Shown here: positions 20,882 to 33,169 of the stretch, piece by piece
How positions within the stretch are numbered: position 1 is the first letter of the stretch
How the letters are laid out: the number at the start of each line of letters is the position of its first letter
Origin: Mauremys mutica
Lineage: Eukaryota > Chordata > Testudines > Geoemydidae
Length of the DNA: 64,000 nucleotides
Direction of reading: 5' to 3'
Assembly: GCF_020497125.1 (NCBI RefSeq)
Contig: NC_059072.1
Span: 50,936,697-51,000,696 of the forward strand
Notes under the pieces: generated by a model
The model's database searches: none
Seen by the model: the letters and a program-made list of their open reading frames with translations, nothing else
What the model was told of the DNA's origin: nothing
Made by a program: the position numbers and the translations under genes

Positions 20882-21779
20882 CTTCCCTTTGCTTCCCTGC
20901 CATTTTCTGCAAGGATGCACAGGAATTCTGCGGGGATGGGGGGGCATTTTCTGAGGGTGCACAATACCACAGAATTCCCCCAGGAATAAAATACTTTCAA
21001 ATTGATTTTTGCATGTAAGCAGTTGCTGTGATTGTCACAGGGATGTTATGTCAAGAAACACTCTCCTCTCTTGAAATTGGTCTAAACTATGGAAAAAGCT
21101 TGAGAACCCCTACCTTTCTATATCTAAATGTTCTTTCTTGGGTGATCCTCAGTTTTCCGTATTGTGGGTTAGGGTAACAAATTTTTAACTGAGGGAAGTT
21201 ATCTCTTGAAAATTCTAGCAATTTAGAAATCTCCTTGCCATTTTCTGCTGTACTCTGGAGGTGAATGGGGACAAAAGATTCTTTTTGGCATTTAAAGGCT
21301 TTCCTGAATTGTTGGTTCCTGAGAATGGGAATTCCCTAACAACACACATCAGTGTTCCTTCACCACTACCATTGTACTTTTATTTATAGTCCAGCCTTAT
21401 TTTCTCTGTTCCTCTTACATTAAAGTTTCAAAGTAGATAGGTTTCCCTTCCCGGTTGCCAGCCTCTCCTCTGCCAGATAAGTTAAGAACAGCAATGTATG
21501 AAATAAAGCAAATAAGCAGGCTGGCCAAAGTATCATTTTTAATGTAAGATTGACACATCCATAAACACAAAATCATTCAAAATTCAACCTATTGCATGGG
21601 GTTTGCTGTTTGTTTATAGTGTACATTGTATTTGGAAAAGATCTAAGTAAAAAGATGAGGGCTGAGTCAGTCTGTAATGTCTACAAACTACTTCAATGGC
21701 AGATCAGTCTATCTGGGAATGGTAATCTCTGTGCTGTTCCAGTCCCTGTCGTGTAAGTGATAAAGAGGAGATCCATCCT
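20882..21779. other. Gene-free stretch
   Basis: AT-rich sequence with no exon or repeat boundary that I can define. Confidence 0.45.
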
Positions 21780-22840
21780 TTGATTTTTGTGGGGGGTTTC
21801 TGTCGTTTTTAATCTGGTAATCAGCCCTCAAGTGTGTCAGCAGTTTCCAGGTGCTTCTGCTCAAGTGTGTGTGAAGCTGAGACCTTCTACACGTTCAAGC
21901 CATCATTTCTGTCTTGCTGCACGCAGTGACATCAGAAGGCCTTTTCCAATGTCTGTGTCTCTATACTCATCACATTTGTGGAGGAGCTCTTGGCTCTCTG
22001 CAGTCCATCAAGAAGTGTACAATGGCCTGTGATCCTGGGAGATGTTTTTCTTTGCAGCAGAAATTGCAAGTGCAGTAAAATGGTCAGAAGTCTTCTGTGT
22101 TGGGGGAATGCAGGATATTGTATCATCCACAGTCATAGTGAAAGTGGCACAGTCTGCTTTTATGAAGTTCCAGCACGGCGCTGGTTTTGAGTAGAGCACT
22201 GGGATTTGAGATCAGTGCTGGCTGTTCAGGAAGTCCTTAAGGATGCAATGCGGATGTCTGTGTGCCAGTATCATCTCTAGAGATGAATGTCAGGTCAGGA
22301 CAGTATCTTCTGCTCCATCTTGCAGAAAGGAAATTGATACGCTGTTTTGCACCAAAAAGAAGGAACATATCTTGTTGATTCCCATTGTGTCAGTTCTTCA
22401 TCTTCAATGTTTTTTTGCTGCGTAGCCCCATTGTGTGTGGTGACTATTAAAGTTGCCCACAAATACAGCATGGTCCTGTGCATTCTCCAGAGCTGGTTGA
22501 GGTCACTGTGTACCAGATAGTTTATATAAATTAATGATGGTTAGCCTGCCAATGCACATAGAGATTGTAGTTGTGTTTTTTGTGCATTGTTGGAAGTAGA
22601 ACCACATATTCATTGAACTGCTGTTTTATGTAAATTGCCAGCCCATATTTTGGATGTCTATGAGTAATTGCTGGCTATGAGTTTATAGCCATTGAATTTG
22701 TAGCCATGGGCTTTTTCTTCATTTGCCTTGTGGGTCTCCTGGAGGGTGAGGCTATTGATGTTGGTCATCTTCAGCATTTTCTCCAGGTAGTCACACTTGG
22801 ACTGTGAGGGTTCTCTTGTTTATACACAGACTCAGTGCTT
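21780..22840 (-). pseudogene. Non-LTR retrotransposon endonuclease region, decayed
   Basis: Minus-strand reading gives fragments of an apurinic-type endonuclease domain. TNINSLTLQETHK with GYKFNGYKLIAS near 22.8-22.65 kb fits the early ..LQETH.. motif. Later come WNFIKADCATFT and AAKKNISQDHR near 22.17-22.05 kb, matching the WNF.KADW / AKK.IPRG.R linker of such LINEs. The fragments lie in several frames with many stops. I infer a LINE other than CR1; the clade is not decided. Confidence 0.65.
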
Positions 22841-24136
22841 ACAAGTGGGAAAGTGTGGCCTCTTAGAGGTGCTCAGGGCTAGTGGTAAGTTTTCCCAGAG
22901 TACTAGGTGGGGACTCGAGCCAGTTCTGTTTTGTATTGTTAAGAGGAATATCTAGATATTGAACTTGGCCCTAGTTGCTGCTGACTCCACCTGGCAGAAG
23001 GGTTACAGTTACATCAGCAAATACAGAAGTATTAAAACCCAGAGTACTTTCTCATAGACATAATATTTAATCCTACAGTGTGTTTTTAGCAGAAATGGCC
23101 ACATTTTATTTTTATTAAAAATACAGCTTCTATCCAGTACTGATAATTTTACATTAGTCTGAGAGATGGCTTGGTAAGCATGAAGCAGATTCAAAGTGAT
23201 AACTATAATGTCTAACATTTAATTTAATATGCCATGAGAAACTGAAAACTACACATGTTATATGAACAGTTTCCTTCCTGATAGCTATATTTCAAGGTTC
23301 AAAATCCCATAAATTTCGTCTCATGCCTCCTAAATTAATGATTATAAGGAAGAGATTCACCTACTCTTGTAGTGAAAATAGCTTCCGCACGTTCTCAATT
23401 TCTATTAGTTTTCTTGCTACCATGAAGCCAACTTGAATAATCAACTTTTTTCAATTTAATAGCACTCCTGGTTTTAATCTTACCATGCAAGTGAAGGATG
23501 AAAAACACAGGGGCCATATATTCAGGAGCTAAAGTCATTCCTGCTATATCTCAATTTAAGTCAATGGATTTGCATCAGGGACAGATTTGATCTATTAATT
23601 CTGTAATACTACCAGTGATAATCTGATGTCTTGAACTTTGTGTGCAAGCTCCTATCATGTGTAAGATGGTGACAGCCACCCTCATGTAAAGTGAGAATCA
23701 AGATTCTTATTAGTGATGCCAACAGCCAGATTATATCCATTCCTGTGAGGGTCCACAAGATGGTGGAACCTTTCCTTCCTTGCATCCCTGCAGAGGAGGT
23801 GGGTTAGAATTGCAGTGCTATACTCAGAGAGTACAGAGCTCTATGGGTGAAATCCTGGCTCCACTGAAGTCAATGAAGTTTTGCCACTGACTTCAATGGG
23901 ACGTCAGTAAGTTGAGCACCAGCAACAGCAGCAGCCCAAATCTACCTGAGAAGGAGCTGCCACTGAGCCTGAGAGAATGTAAGCTGCTGCATCCTCTAAA
24001 AGAGACTGGTAGGCAGTGGGCTCTCCCTGTATTCCAGGAGGGATTTTGCCTATCTGGAGTGATGCACCCATTAACAGGTGAGCATTGCACATGAATCCAT
24101 GGGGAAGTGTTTGCTGATGGCATATACATTAAAATA
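22841..24136. other. Gene-free stretch
   Basis: AT-rich sequence. It contains two short palindromic-repeat relics (about 23513-23592 and 23848-23905). No exon signal. Confidence 0.5.
23848..23905. repeat. Short palindromic repeat, ccactgaagtcaatg core
   Basis: gaaatcctggctccactgaagtc is followed by the near-complementary ccactgacttcaatgggac. Same family as 6389-6461 and others. Confidence 0.55.
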
Positions 24137-24337
24137 ATTCCTCAGTGTTTTGATTTATAGTGATTTTTTAAATTAATCTTTTGCTGCAGCTTAAAGCCCT
24201 TGCAACTTTTCTCTCATGCAGTGTAATTATGAGATGGACAAGAATACTATTTCCTGATAGCCCTACCTACCAGTCCATGTGTGGCATCCCTAGGGTGCAA
24301 TCTGGACTGTGGAACCACTGTAACCCCTTTAACTCTC
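24137..24337. repeat. 201-bp direct duplication, copy 1
   Basis: Starts attcctcagtgttttg and ends cctttaactctc. It is nearly identical to 25557-25757 over the full length; I see about three differences, in the T/A run and one a/g near the end. Sequence to its right continues without a break, so this is probably the source copy. Confidence 0.95.
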
Positions 24338-24639
24338 CTGCCCAGGCCATCTCCTACACTGCTATGATAGTGAAATGCAGATCCCTCCAGGCTCTGTTCA
24401 CTCAGCCATCAGCATGCAGAGGCACACCCAGCAAGGTACCTGAAGGCTCTCAAAGCCACTCATGAACTGTATACATGGAGACACCAGCAAATTCCTCCAG
24501 TCCCAGCCTTGTACCCCAGAAATGTGCATCTTATACTGCTCAAGACATTCTTACTCAATGAAAGCTCATTAATTAGCTCACCATTCCATCAAAGGGAAAT
24601 GGATAGGCACCAGCCCTTGTTAAGCGGAGTAGATTGAAT

Positions 24640-25104
24640 ATTGTGTGCAGATTTGGTCACCCCATCTCAAAAAAGCTATATTGGAATTGGAAAAGGTACA
24701 GAAAAGGGCAACAAAAATTATTAGGGGGTATGGAACAGCTTCCATATGAGGAGAGATTAATAAGACTTTTCAGCTTGGAAAAGAGATGACTAAGTGGGGA
24801 TATGATAGAGGTCTATAAAATCATGACTGGTGTGGAGAAAGTGAATAAGGAAGTGCTATCAACTCCTTCTCATAGCACAAGAAGTAGGGGGTTACCAAAT
24901 GAAATTAATAGTCAGCAGGTTTAAAACAAACAAAAGGAAGTATTTCTTTACACAATGCACAGTCAACTTGTGGAATTCTTTGCCAGAGGATGTTGTGAAG
25001 GCCAAGACTATAATAGGGTTCAAAAAAGAATTAGATAAATTCATGAAGGATGGGTCCATCAATGGCTATTAGCCAGAATGGGCTGGGATGATGTCCCTAG
25101 ATCA
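24640..25104 (+). mobile_element. CR1 LINE 3' fragment, sense
   Basis: Starts within gtgcagatttggtcacccc, passes ctattgg...aaaaggtacagaaaag and tagaggtctataaaatc, and ends at gggctgggatgatgtcccta. This is the 3' end of the CR1 group also seen antisense at 70-447, and it is 5'-truncated. Confidence 0.9.
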
Positions 25105-25349
25105 GAGGTGACGCTTAGGGGCAGCATGGCCTGGCAGGCAGAGAGGCACATGTCTTCCCCTTTAGATTGTGCCTCCCCAGTATAGGGAGGCACCAGTTGT
25201 CTATGTCCTAGCCTCTGTTGCCTCAGGCGACAGGAGATTGTAGCCTGATTTAGGGTGTACTGATAATATTAATTTGGATAATATGGGAATTTAATTTATT
25301 TATGTTTATTTGATCTTAATAATATTAATAATTATTATCATTAATATTA

Positions 25350-26580
25350 ATTAGTGTGGGTTTTCGGCTCGCCGATCTGTTTGATCAGAAGATAAAAGTT
25401 CTTGTCCTGAATCAGGCTCCACAGAATTTATAAAGGACCTTTTGGGGGTATGACAGGAAGCTCACACTGAGACAGATATAGCCTTAAAGACTTTTTATTA
25501 AAATTAATAATAGTAAGTAAACGGTAAAATACCCAGAGTTACAAAGTTACAATTGCATTCCTCAGTGTTTTGATTTATAGTGATTTTTTTAATTAATCTT
25601 TTGCTGCAGCTTAAAGCCCTTGCAACTTTTCTCTCATGCAGTGTAATTATGAGATGGACAAGAATACTATTTCCTGATAGCCCTACCTACCAGTCCATGT
25701 GTGGCATCCCTAGGGTGCAATCTGGACTGTGGAACCACTGTGACCCCTTTAACTCTCTCTATTCAAAATATACATATGAAAATATAGAATTATATTCAAC
25801 AAAGCTTTGGTTAACATACTAACCTTCATAACCTGGTGGTAAGAGACACAGGACCAGCCTTGCAGTTCAGGTTTCTCAATTCTTGAGTGAGGGATGCAGT
25901 GCTTAGAAAATGCTAAATGCTGTCAAAGCTGACTAGCTTAAACTTAAATCAAAACCTAATCAACAAACTAAGAATAAAACTTAGGGAAACCAAGCTTAGC
26001 CTAGTTCCTTTGAAACTTAAAGTTTAAGAAGAACAAGTACATCCTACAAATAGTAGCAGTCATTGTAGATAGAGTGGAGGAAGTAAGTGAGAATGGAGTA
26101 AAGTGAGAACAGAGATAGTGAGAAATGGAGAACAGAGAGAGAGAGAAATGGAGATACTCTATTGAGGTGGGTTACCTCTTTTATAGGGCAAATGCCAGAC
26201 ATCCTTCCTCTTATGCCCAAATTTCATTCCTCACCCACAGAAATATTAGGGTGCACTTACCCCATAGGCTAATATGTATGTGTGTATTGACGACAGGTAT
26301 GTACGCACATCAGTCTCTTGTGGTGTACTTGTTAAGTCTGTGGGGAAAACCCCCTATGCCATCTTCCATTGTCTATTGGTCTAGATAAAAGGTCATAGAC
26401 ATAGGCGTGGGTACTCATCTATTTAGGTAACAAGCTATAGGTCAACTTTGCTTTTTGAGTAAAAGGTCTTAATATAGATATGCTAACTTTGCTTTAGCTT
26501 AACATACAGGATATGGCCTGTAGGTCTCTTGCATTACAGCCAAACTAACTTTAATATAAATCTATAAACCTATTACAATA
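25350..26580 (-). mobile_element. LTR-like sequence, minus strand, split by the 201-bp insert
   Basis: Minus-strand signals in LTR order: a TATA box (ccctataaaagagg) near 26.18 kb, a transcribed part with ctctctctctgttctcc, then AATAAAAAG near 25.49 kb with gtctttaagg. The copy of the 201-bp block at 25557-25757 breaks it between the TATA and the poly(A) signal. The ends are not defined, because the left side runs into AT-rich sequence. I infer an ERV or Gypsy LTR. Confidence 0.55.
25557..25757. repeat. 201-bp direct duplication, copy 2
   Basis: Second copy of 24137-24337, offset by 1420 bp, in the same orientation. It abuts LTR-like sequence on both sides (ttacaattgc and ttcaaaatat). Confidence 0.95.
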
Positions 26581-29500
26581 AACCAAATACTTAAACTATA
26601 GTTTAAGAACCAGGAGTGTTTCTGAGTAAAAAAGATGAAAGAAAATACAGTAACTTCTGAATTTTAATAACATTGTACTGGGTGGAGCTCTGTGTGCAGA
26701 CAGGAAATGGTCTGGATTGTGAATACAATTGTGTGTAATTAGGAGCCACTAAAATAACCTTTGTGTAAGTGATACTGAGTTTCTGAGGATGAAGCATAAC
26801 ATTGTAAAATGAGAGACCTAAAATTATGTGTAATGCCTAATAAATAATGGATAGCTGGAAAGTTTTGAAGAGTGTCTGTGGAATGCAGAGTTTCTGCTTG
26901 TTCTATGTAGCTAGAACAAAAAAGCTGTCTTAAGTTCTTCAAACAACCTGAACATTTTGAATGACGCTTCAAAAATCAAATAGAAATGCAAAAATTACCT
27001 CCCTTATTAGCATTTGTAGTGCAGTGTTGTTTGCTGTAGTTTAAAACTCTGAACAGCCAAGGGAAAGCACAGAAAAGGCTAAAGTTCATATAAAGTTGTT
27101 AATTAATAGAAGAAAAAATAAACTCATTATCTGTGTATCTGTCTATCTCTGTGTATTGCTAACTAGCTAGTTCAGAGTTTTCTATAGCACCTGTCACCAG
27201 AGTATCTAAAGTCTGATCTGAATTAGTTACTATAATACATATATCTGAATTTGTGATCAGTTAAATATACATACTTGGTTAAATATTAATTGAACAATGA
27301 TCACTTATTCAGTTCAAGTACCTACAAAATATGTACAATGTACCTAAATCTGTGATTGTCCAAATATACCCACCTGTGGAAATGTCTTGCAGGAGGAATT
27401 TCATACTAGTTTCAGAATAAACACAATGCAGTATATTAGTACCATGCTGGCACCGGCAGGGGACAACTGAGTTCTAACCTGATGCCTTGATTTGACTGTA
27501 TTTGTAAGTTAGAAAGGGCTTAACAAACCCTCTGCAGGCATCATCTTCTGAGGTTTAAGCTAATCATGTTCAGTGGAACTGAGCTCAAGACCACTCCCTG
27601 GCAGGGCTCTAAAAGTGTTTTTTTTAATCTAGCTGTAACTCAACTTTAAAAAATTCCATTGAGGATACAAACCATATTAACTACTAAGTATAGTTGTCTC
27701 TCCACCCACTGAGCAGCACCAAGGCAACAAAGGAGGATTATGAAGAAAATATGTTTTAAAGAAGCTTCATTATTATAAGCATTTGTTAAATATTTTTTAA
27801 AAATCTGTAGCCAACTTAGAACTTCACAGCAGTCAGTGTGCTGCACAACAAGGACACTTGGCATTTCATGGTCTCGGTGGGTATAGAATTCAGATCCTCC
27901 TATTCCAAAAAAACTACTAGAGCTAAGGCAAATCATCATTAGCTGTTAGCACTGTGGGGCCTATGACACACAGTTGAGTAGTTCTGATTTCATCTTACAG
28001 AGGGCAGAGGTACACAGAGTAGCTTGTTCATTACAATATTCTAAATTGCTATACTTATTGTGAATAGCAACATTGAAAGTAAGTTTAAAACAAATGTGAT
28101 GTACATGTAGAGGACTGAGAGGAACTGAGACTAAGGAAAAATCCTTTGTCCAGGCAGCTATCAAAGAGGATGATAATACAGAAAAGATTGTTCCCTTTTA
28201 CATGAATCAGAAGAGGATTGTGTATATTCAGGGAATGTAAGTATCAGTGTAGAAATGAACAGAGTTCTACTAATTCTTTACTTTTATGAATTATCTTTAA
28301 AATATTAGCACTATTGCCCACTCCAAAAAGACAATCACACCTTTGTCTGCCTGTATATAGGTTAGGACATCTAAGGTATAGCCAAGTGCAATACCTTATT
28401 GAAGTTCTAGGGAAAATTACCTTTCCTATGATATAGAATGACCTTCACTTGCTAAGAGTGCAGGTGGAGTTAAAGGCTGAACATTCATGCAATTAGAATG
28501 CCCACATTTTGCTCAGATTTTCTGAGGTGCTGAATGTACATAACACCAATTGTTGGTGCCAGGAGCTGTGGGCTCTCAGAACCTATGAAAGGTCCATATT
28601 GTACATAGTTGTCACTTTCATCCCGTAGCATGAGCCATAGCATATGACTCACAGTTAAGGTATGCCAAAAAAGCACTGGAGAGAGGGCATCATGGGTTAC
28701 TTGCTGGTCTTATACAAGCAGGTGGCAGGTAATGCATATTGGGCTCCTGCTCCTTCTCTCATATAATTGCCCCAGCATGTGATTACAATAGCAGCTATGG
28801 GTATATAATGCTGGTGATACCAGAAAGCTCTGTAATTTACAAACTTGTGGTTAGGGATGTTAAATAATTTATAGTCTTGCTGCCACCATCCGGATGCCTC
28901 TGGAAGCAACACTTGCATCCCTGCCGGTCTTGGGTTGTGGGAGATCTATGAAACAACATGTTAATTAAAAACTCTGCCAATTTAAAATATATATTTTGTC
29001 AGCGGAAGATAAATAAGTGCATGAGAGATTTGTTTCCTGAGTTGCTATAGTCTGAAATTACAGATGACAGTCCCTCTGCAGAGGCTGAGAGAATTCATTT
29101 AGATGAAATTTTCCCTTCATATCCGAAAACCTCCCTAAGTGACATTTTTGCCTCTGTGTCAGGGATAGTATTAAGAATAATTTTCTATGATTGTCTCTTC
29201 TACAGGCAGAGAACTCATTTTAATCGATACATAGTAAGATGTTATTACAGCTATTTTCTATCTTAATTCAGCCTGCCCTTCATAATTAAGTGAATTTTTC
29301 TGTTTTTTAAAAGCTACGGTTGATGGCAGATTTCCACCACCTAGTGGAAAAACTCTATATTTTCTACTGAAAAATCCCTGTGCAGTATTTCACCCTTACT
29401 GAGGTCTGCTTTAGACTTTCCCATCCCAACAGCCTTCAAGCTTCCCTTCCAGTCAAATAAGAAAAGTTCTTTTTAAAGCACCTTTCTGTTTACAATACAA

Positions 29501-31954
29501 ATATATAAAACTGGCCCTGAAGAGGTCACTATATTACCTACCAAATAGACCATGTGTGATGGTATCAGAGGAATTGCATGACCATTTATTATTGAATTCA
29601 GTGAGTTGGAAAGTAAGAGCCAAATCATGAAGGCTAAAGCACAGTGTGGGCTAGGAGTGAGCAAGCTTCCCCACACAGCTCTACCAATGTACCTCTTTAC
29701 TAAGCTGCAGCATAGTTGCTATTCTGAGTCCTGGGTCTCTCTGAACGCACGCTGCCAAACAGAGTTAAGGAGTAGATAGGGGTGCGAGATGGGAGTGGGT
29801 TAAAGAGAGTGAGGCATCAGCTGCTGGAATCATTCTCTCTCACTTCTCACTCAGTTCACACAATCACACCATTCTCTCTCCCTCTCACTGCTACCACCAG
29901 GGGCTTTACCCCCTCTAGGCCTGGGGAGCGTCTTCAGCCACCCCACTCAGTTGAGGAAGGAGAATCTTCATCTCCCCAGGCTCAAGAGTCACCTTCTACA
30001 CTACCTCTGAGTTTGAGCTGCAGCAGGGAAGAGTGACAGCCAATCGGAAGCCTTCCCCTCCATGCAAGCCCACTGGCCTGCAAGGAGATGGAGTCCACAC
30101 TCCTTCAAATGGGAGCCAGCTAGTGGGGCTGGTGGCTTACAGTGATAAGTTACTAGAAATAAGGAACCTGACACTGCTCGTGATGAATAACTAGATAGGC
30201 TAGGTGCTAGAATCTGTTACCTTGCATACCAGTAGGGCAGCATTAAGGAGACAAACCAGAAATTGACTTGAGGGGCCACAACCAGGTCTGGATCACCCAG
30301 GACACAGAAGCCAAGGCAGGTGGCAGTTGTCTTGAGAGGATCAGAACCAGACCAGAGTAACCCAGGCATGAGCATGGACACGAATAGAGACTGGGATCTC
30401 TTTAGAGGGGAAAAGCAGAACTTACCAGACCCATCCTGAGTGGAACCAGATTAGTTTGGGATATTGGCGATGACAAGAGGAGCCTGCTTATGTTGGCCAT
30501 CTTTAGGGTGATAGATCTTCCAGAGGGAACCCTGTATTTGGGGATGTTATCATAGATACTATATTAGGGCAATGCTGAGCCAAACCACAGCTCTCACAGG
30601 CCTTAGTAAATGGGAAATGTTGATTTGTAAAACATAATATTCCTAGATATAGTTTCTTTAAGGCTGTTTATTGAATAAAATGGACAGATCTTCACTAACC
30701 CGACAGAGTGGTTAGAAGTGTCCTCAGGGTGACTTAAGAAATGCTGCCTCTGTGAAGAGGTGGATAGGAGGGCTCTGATGTGAAATTGCTCTGTACAGTA
30801 TAATCAATTTCAAGTGGTTCCACATCCCCCCAAATCAATGACTATGCCTAACCTTTGTCAGATTAATGACTTAAGTATGTATGTCTGTGTCAATGATTGC
30901 CTAATCAGGTCAGTTGTGCATCTTTCCATCGCTATGAGCAATTGCTCTGTGATTGGGAAGATGTCACTGTATCTCACTCTGGAAAGAAAAGAGGGTAAGC
31001 TAGAAGCAACGTGTGAGAACTGTGGATAGTGCTTGCTAACCAGCACTTCAGGGAAAATTCAGTGTGGGAGGGGCTCCAGGATGTAGCCTACACACCACTA
31101 ACTGCCCACAGTGAAGGAAGGACTGCAGGATCTATATGGCAGTAGATCCTCACCACTTCTTCTGCACTCCGCCCCACCCCCGAAAGGTGGCAGCCTGCTG
31201 GGATCAGCCAGTGCACAAAAGGTGACACTGAAATGAAATGCTTTAAATCTAAGGGACTTTTAAAGATCATTTCTGTTTCCTTCCTTGTTAGCCTTCACTC
31301 AGCATGGATGCTGGCTGTGAACCTAGGCTCCTCGGGGTACAGTCAGTGTCCCATTCTGGTTCTTGAGCCTAGGATGACAAACACTACAGTGTTTGGGTTG
31401 CAGACACCAGCAGAGGACAGTCACATCTTTAAAAAAAATACTTGACCTTTACTGATTTTTTTAATCATAAACATTTCCCATAAGATGAAGTTTTGCAAAC
31501 CTTCTCTCTATAGATGTTCTATGTAAACTTGGGACCCTAGAGGACTTGACAATCTGCCATAAAGATACAAAAAACAATCTAAAACCAAATGAAGCTATTC
31601 TAGGTGCCACTGGAAAACATACTTAAAATAAAACAGTTAAAACTAAACTCTGATCTTGATGGTAGAGTCACAGATTCTAAATAGGGGTGTTATTTCTGTG
31701 CTAGGCTCATAAGCACAGTCTATTTTTTTACAGTATATATTGATCATGCTTATATACCCCCCCCCTCCATCCAGTATCTGGCAGTCTGTGTGGAAAATAC
31801 CTGCCCTGTAGATTAGGGTGGACATAATACATTTTAAGTGTCCTGTGATTGACTTGGTCATAGGGGCATCATCCCAACAGGCAGTGCTTTTATCACTGAA
31901 GGGCCCATTTGTCTCCAGGACCCCACTGAGGCAGGAAAGCAGCAGCATCTATTT
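26581..31954. other. 5.4-kb gene-free stretch
   Basis: Unique, AT-rich or very decayed sequence. Minus-strand frames at 28485-28676 and 28697-28918 are close together but show no domain. 29.7-30.4 kb is moderately GC-rich without LTR signals. No exon with paired splice sites was found. Confidence 0.5.
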
Positions 31955-32082
31955 TACAGATGGGATACAGAAGCTAGGTAACTAACTCAAGGACACACAG
32001 AAAATCTTTGGGAGAACAGAGAATTGAACCTGGGTATCGCAGTGTCTAGACCACTGCCCTAACCACTGGGCCACCTTTCCTC
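31955..32082 (-). mobile_element. MIR-like (CORE) SINE, antisense
   Basis: On the minus strand a tRNA-like head (gcccagtggttagggcagtg, then acccaggttcaattct) is followed by gtgtccttgagttagttacc and cccatctgtaaaat. This is the order of MIR elements: tRNA head, core, and a tail with the ctcatctgtaaaat word. Confidence 0.8.
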
Positions 32083-32496
32083 CCCTCTAGTACTTTTAGC
32101 CCTTAAAATTTCCCTCTAATTTATAGCTCATTGTGTGATCTCCACAATACATTTTATGATGGTTTCCAGGTTTCTCTGTTTCCAAAAGTTAGGAATTAGA
32201 GTGCTGGCAGTTTTCATATTATTAAAATAAGACACTTTTCCCCATCTCCTTCATTTTCTTTTCACCCTTTTCATTGCTTCAGCTGCCCCCTTCTTTCTCC
32301 CACCCATTGTATTTCATCATTTCCTTACTACTATCTCATCACTTCCATTGCTGTCCCAGCCCTTCACTCCCTAACTCTAGGCAGTTCTTTTCACTTGATC
32401 CTTCCTTGCCCTCTTGCTTTTTCCCTAGAGTGTCTTGCGCCCTTCCTTCAGTCAATTTTAATAAAGCATGGCTCTGATTTCCCCCTGTATGAGTCA
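32083..32496. other. Pyrimidine-rich gene-free stretch
   Basis: Mostly C/T-rich sequence (cccatctccttcattttc and similar) from about 32230 to 32420. No gene seen. Confidence 0.5.
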
Positions 32497-32504
32497 GGAG
32501 TAAC

Positions 32505-33161
32505 CAGGGGTGAAAGTAACTTACAGGACTTACCGGTACTACTGGAGTCCTGAGGGGGGCGTGGCCTCATCCGGAAGGGGTGTGGCCTCTCAAGATTTAA
32601 AGGCCCTGGGGCACCAGCTGTGGCTGGGAGACCCAGGCCCTTTAAATCAACCGGGGCCTCCCAGCTGCAGAGGTAGCTGGGAGGCCCCCAGAGCTCAGGG
32701 GCAAATTAAAGGGCCTGGGGCTCCGGCTGCCGCGGGGAACCCTGAGCTTTGTGGGGCTGGAGCAGGTATTTAAAGGGCCAAGAGCTCCTGCCGCTTAGGG
32801 AAGCTCCAAGCCCTTTAAATCCTGGCCCCAGCCCGGCCACCGGAGCCGCAGCCGGGATTCAAAGGGCTCTGGGCTGCCCTCAGCGGCGGGGAGCTCTGAG
32901 CCCTTTGAATCTCAGCTGCGGTGGGGGGTTTAAAGGGTGCTGGGCTGACCGCAGCCGCGGCAGCCCAGAGCCCTTTAAATCCAGCCCCAGCCCGGCCGCC
33001 GGAGCCGCGGGTAGGGGGGGTTAAAGGGCTCTGGGCTGCCAGCTGCGGCGGGGAGCACAGAGCCCTTTAAATCCCCACAGCAAAAGCCGGTGCAGTCCGG
33101 CACGTGTACTGGCTCTTGCCAGTACACTGTACCGGCTTGTACCGGCTTACTTTCACCTCTG
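32505..33161. mobile_element. hAT MITE, 657 bp, with internal array of ccctttaaat palindromes
   Basis: The ends caggggtgaaagtaa and ttactttcacctctg are inverted repeats. The perfect 8-bp TSD is ggagtaac (32497-32504, 33162-33169). Inside, words like aaagggctctgggctgcc and gagccctttaaatc alternate in opposite orientations about every 50-110 bp, with ccagccccagcccggccgcc occurring twice. No coding frame of note. Confidence 0.93.
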
Positions 33162-33169
33162 GGAGTAAC

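Noticed and set aside
28485..28918. Two adjacent minus-strand frames (63 and 73 codons) that might be a broken transposase or a gene
   Set aside because: No motif I recognise and no splice borders. Kept as unexplained sequence.
32510..33024. Plus-strand frames in the GC-rich block as exons
   Set aside because: They lie wholly inside a hAT MITE with perfect TSD.
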